A stretch of 48,087 nt of DNA from contig JADGNY010000043.1 of the NCBI GenBank assembly GCA_017883235.1, positions 1 to 48,087 of the forward strand, written 5' to 3'. Below are positions 45,446-48,087 of the stretch, piece after piece (the first letter of the stretch is position 1; every line of letters starts with the position of its first letter). Below the pieces are notes generated by a model. It made no database searches. It was not told the DNA's origin and saw nothing but the letters and a program-made list of their open reading frames with translations. This DNA comes from Thermoanaerobaculia bacterium (GTDB taxonomy: Bacteria; Acidobacteriota; Thermoanaerobaculia; Gp7-AA8). The position numbers were made by a program, and so were the translations under genes.

Positions 45446-48087
45446 TCGAGCGAAACGACAAGCTCTTGGCGGCGATCCGCGCGGATCTCGCGCGGACGAA
45501 GGCGTTCCGAGCCATCGGCAAGCGGATCGCGGAGGGGCCGGTCGACGTCACCGGGGCGGCGGTCGAGGCGCGGGCGCTGGTGCTGGCGACGCTGCAGGAG
45601 ACGAGCGGGCGCCGCATCGCCATCATCGTGCCGGGCGATGCGGCCATCGATGACTTCGAGGCTTCGCTGCGGCTCTTTCACCGGGAGCCGCGGTGCGTGT
45701 CGGCGTATCCGTCGCCGTCGCTGTCGCCGTATCAGGATCTGTCGCCGTCTCTGGGCGTGGTGCGGAACGAGATACGGGCGCTGGGGATGCTGATCGACAA
45801 GGCTGTGGAGGTGCTGCTGGTGCCGGCGCGGGCGTTGTTCTCACGGCTGCCGCGGCCGGAGGAGTTTGCGTCGCGCATCGTGCGGCTGGCCGAGGGGAGT
45901 GAGCTGGACATGCGGGTCCTGCTGGAGCGGCTGGTGGAGAACGGCTTCGTGCGGACAGACCTGGTCGGCGAGGCGGGTGAGTTCGCCTTTCGCGGGGGGA
46001 TCCTCGATCTCTTTCCACCGAACACGCCGCGGCCGGTGCGGGTGGAGCTGTTCGGCGACACCATCGACTCGCTGCGTTTCTTCGAGGTGGAGACACAGCG
46101 GTCGGAGGACGAGAGCGGGCCGGTGAACATCCTGCCGATGACCCACTTCCCGGTGACCAAAGCGGTCCGGACGGCGCTGGCGCGGCGGCTGTCGCTCGAC
46201 TTCATGGATCCGCTGTTCAAGCGCGACGTCGCCGACAGGATCGACCGGCTGAACGAGAACGGCACCTTTCCGGGGATCGAGCACTACGTGCCGGTGGCAT
46301 CGGAGACGGTGTCGTTTCTCGAGTACCTCGATCCGGCCGAATGGATGTTCGCGCTCATCGAGCCGGACCAGATCACGACGAACGTGGCCAAGTTCGAGTC
46401 ACTGCTACGGAATGAGTACGACGCGGCGGCGGAAAAGGGGCGGGCGGTGTATCCGCCGGAGAAGCTGACGACGGAAGGTTCCGAGGTGCTGCGGTTCCTT
46501 CGTGAGGCACGGCTGGCGTTTTCTGAGGTTCATGTCGGGAAGCCTGCACGCGCGGGCGAGACGCCCGCGGTCCCAGGTGGAGAGTTTCGGTTGCGGGGGC
46601 CGCAGGTGGACCGGTACACGAACCGGCTGCCGGAGTTCACGACGGATGTGAAGCGGGGGCATGGAGAGGGGCGGCGGCAAATCTTCTTTGCGGCGACGAA
46701 GGGGGGGAGGGAGAAGGTCGAGCGGCTGCTGAAAGAGTTCGATGTGCCGTTCGTGGCGGAGAGCGACGCGCTGCAGGCGGAGATCGTCATCGCCTCTGGC
46801 GCGCTGCCGCGCGGGTTCGACTTCGAGGAGCTGAACCTCACCGCCTACTCCGAGTGGGACCTCTTCGAGCCGCCGACGTCGACGCGCGTAGGCGGGAAAA
46901 AGCGCGCATCCGACGCCTTCGTCACCGATCTGCGCGACCTCAAGGTCGGCGACTACATCGTCCACGTCGATCACGGCGTGGGGCGGTTCCATGGACTGCA
47001 GCGCATCCCCTTCGGGCCGACCGAGCGCGAGGTGATGGAGATCGAATACTCCGGCGGCGGGAAGCTGCTGATGCCGATGGAGAACCTCAATCTCATCCAG
47101 AAGTTCTCCGGCGGCGCGGACACGCAGCCGAAGCTCGACCGCCTCGGCGGCACTGCCTGGGCGCGCACGAAGGCCTCGGTCAAGAAGGCGATGCGCGACA
47201 TGGCGGACGAGCTGCTGAAGCTCTACGCCACACGGCAGATGGTGCAGGGGCATGCCTTCTCGAAGGATTCGCCGTGGCAGTTCGAGTTCGAGGATGCCTT
47301 CGAATTCGAGGAAACCGAGGATCAGGAATCGGCCATCGACGACGTCAAATCGGACATGGAATCGCGCAAGCCGATGGACCGGCTGTTGTGCGGCGACGTC
47401 GGATACGGGAAGACCGAGGTGGCCATGCGGGCGGCGTTCAAATCGGTGATGGATGGGAAGCAGGTGGTCGTACTCGCACCGACCACGGTGCTCGCCTACC
47501 AGCACTACCGCACCTTCCTGCGGCGCTTCGCCTCGTTCCCCGTCACCATCGAGCTGCTGACGCGCTACTACTCGGCCAAGGAGCAGAAAGCGATTCTGGC
47601 CAAGCTGGAGAGCGGCGAGATCGACGTCATCATCGGCACCCACCGCGTTCTCTCTAAAGACATCAAACTCAAGGACGTCGGGCTGCTGGTCATCGACGAG
47701 GAGCAGCGTTTCGGCGTCGGGCAGAAGGAGAAGCTCAAGCAGCTCAAGAAAGCGATCGACGTGCTGTCGATGTCGGCCACGCCGATCCCGCGCACGCTGC
47801 ACATGTCGCTGGTCGGCATCCGCGACATCTCCGTGATCGAGACGCCGCCGAAGGACCGGCTGGCCATTCAGACCGCGGTGGTGCCGTTCACCGACGACTT
47901 CATCCGCGAGGCCATCGAGTTCGAGACCGGCCGCGGCGGACAGACCTTCTTCGTCCACAACCGCGTCGAGTCGATCTACGCGATGAAAGAGTATCTGGAG
48001 AAGCTGGTGCCCGGCCTGAAGGTGATCGTCGGACACGGGCAGATGGAGGAGCGCGAGCTGGAGCGGGCCATGCTGGCCTTCATCCAG
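45442..48087 (+). CDS. mfd: Transcription-repair coupling factor Mfd (partial, C-terminus outside window)
   Basis: 882 residues are visible of a protein usually ~1150 long. The N-terminal UvrB-homology region includes GEFAFRGGILDLFPPNTPRP. The RNA polymerase-interacting domain has VGDYIVHVDHGVGRFHGLQR. The RecG-like motor shows Walker A in RLLCGDVGYGKTEVAMRAAF, DEEQRFGVGQKEKLK (Walker B) and SMSATPIPRTLHMSLVGIRD. Function: it removes stalled RNA polymerase at lesions and recruits UvrA. The start is ATG at 45442, coupled to a pseudogene stop. An unusual ~12-codon GC-rich palindromic insert (46542-46577) encodes PARAGETPAVPG in frame. Confidence 0.97.
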   Translation, partial: MIERNDKLLAAIRADLARTKAFRAIGKRIAEGPVDVTGAAVEARALVLATLQETSGRRIAIIVPGDAAIDDFEASLRLFHREPRCVSAYPSPSLSPYQDLSPSLGVVRNEIRALGMLIDKAVEVLLVPARALFSRLPRPEEFASRIVRLAEGSELDMRVLLERLVENGFVRTDLVGEAGEFAFRGGILDLFPPNTPRPVRVELFGDTIDSLRFFEVETQRSEDESGPVNILPMTHFPVTKAVRTALARRLSLDFMDPLFKRDVADRIDRLNENGTFPGIEHYVPVASETVSFLEYLDPAEWMFALIEPDQITTNVAKFESLLRNEYDAAAEKGRAVYPPEKLTTEGSEVLRFLREARLAFSEVHVGKPARAGETPAVPGGEFRLRGPQVDRYTNRLPEFTTDVKRGHGEGRRQIFFAATKGGREKVERLLKEFDVPFVAESDALQAEIVIASGALPRGFDFEELNLTAYSEWDLFEPPTSTRVGGKKRASDAFVTDLRDLKVGDYIVHVDHGVGRFHGLQRIPFGPTEREVMEIEYSGGGKLLMPMENLNLIQKFSGGADTQPKLDRLGGTAWARTKASVKKAMRDMADELLKLYATRQMVQGHAFSKDSPWQFEFEDAFEFEETEDQESAIDDVKSDMESRKPMDRLLCGDVGYGKTEVAMRAAFKSVMDGKQVVVLAPTTVLAYQHYRTFLRRFASFPVTIELLTRYYSAKEQKAILAKLESGEIDVIIGTHRVLSKDIKLKDVGLLVIDEEQRFGVGQKEKLKQLKKAIDVLSMSATPIPRTLHMSLVGIRDISVIETPPKDRLAIQTAVVPFTDDFIREAIEFETGRGGQTFFVHNRVESIYAMKEYLEKLVPGLKVIVGHGQMEERELERAMLAFIQ
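46542..46577. repeat. GC-rich palindromic repeat inserted in frame in mfd
   Basis: The core CGCGGGCG-AGA-CGCCCGCG (46551-46569), with flanks GCCTGCACG and GTCCCAGG, belongs to the same family as 17599, 19251, 24938, 26340 and 28839. The length change is a multiple of three, so the reading frame is kept. Confidence 0.92.

Noticed and set aside
46405..48036. Open frame of ~543 codons on the minus strand
   Set aside because: It is the antisense of mfd, whose family motifs are unmistakable on the plus strand; the minus reading is Leu/Arg/Asp-rich with no domain, as expected from GC-rich third positions.

Overview
The window is GC-rich, gene-dense DNA from a bacterium with a Gram-negative-type wall. 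The evidence for the wall is a YcbB-like L,D-transpeptidase and a lipoprotein-type lytic transglycosylase. The mix of families (secreted M28 peptidase, DUF433/DUF5615 and HigBA toxin-antitoxin pairs, protealysin-like peptidase, very many intergenic palindromic repeats) fits an Acidobacteriota-like soil or sediment lineage. That placement is inference; no rRNA or tRNA gene is visible to anchor it.

Layout. 1-5027 (minus): a five-gene signalling operon with four-base overlaps (two PAS histidine kinases, two single-domain response regulators, one REC-PAS-PAS-PAS protein cut by the window edge). 5320-8663: a Crp/Fnr-type regulator, a radical-SAM-like protein that has lost its cluster cysteines, and an L,D-transpeptidase. 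8740-9517: wreckage of an ABC exporter operon, its breakpoints bordered by palindromic repeats. 9607-14136: a stress/energy group (Hsp20, PEP synthase, universal stress protein, DinB-like protein). 14200-16690: a large nested palindrome and a three-gene minus-strand group around a protealysin-like peptidase. 16691-26507: accessory DNA with two Fic genes, a HigB/HigA-ImmA toxin-antitoxin pair, an unrecognised 462-residue protein, an HNH nuclease, and an XRE regulator divergent from a 152-residue HTH-like protein. 26508-36932: mostly chromosomal housekeeping (OB-like protein, M28 peptidase, tyrosine recombinase, GNAT, lytic transglycosylase, methyltransferase, S24-type repressor, ArsR and OsmC). 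36933-45445: a second accessory block (21-bp hairpin array, second copy of the XRE/152-residue pair, VapB with broken VapC, two PD-(D/E)XK nucleases, HIRAN protein, DUF6429, GIY-YIG nuclease between inverted repeats, DUF433/DUF5615 group, CI-like repressor, a gene and its truncated copy under the same promoter). 45442-end: mfd, cut by the window edge.

Three themes stand out. (1) Both Fic genes are preceded by the same 20-bp operator-like palindrome, TAGAAA-N8-TTTCTA with a partly conserved N8. It occurs three times at exact 42-bp spacing before fic1, once before fic2, and once as an orphan after fic2. (2) The XRE / 152-residue divergent pair occurs twice with clear homology and equal protein lengths, so it looks like a real two-gene module of unknown function. 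(3) At least eight families of palindromic repeats are present, and they do more than fill gaps: one supplies the signal peptide and lipobox of the lytic transglycosylase, one is inserted in frame in mfd, several sit at deletion scars, and one pair brackets a GIY-YIG nuclease gene.
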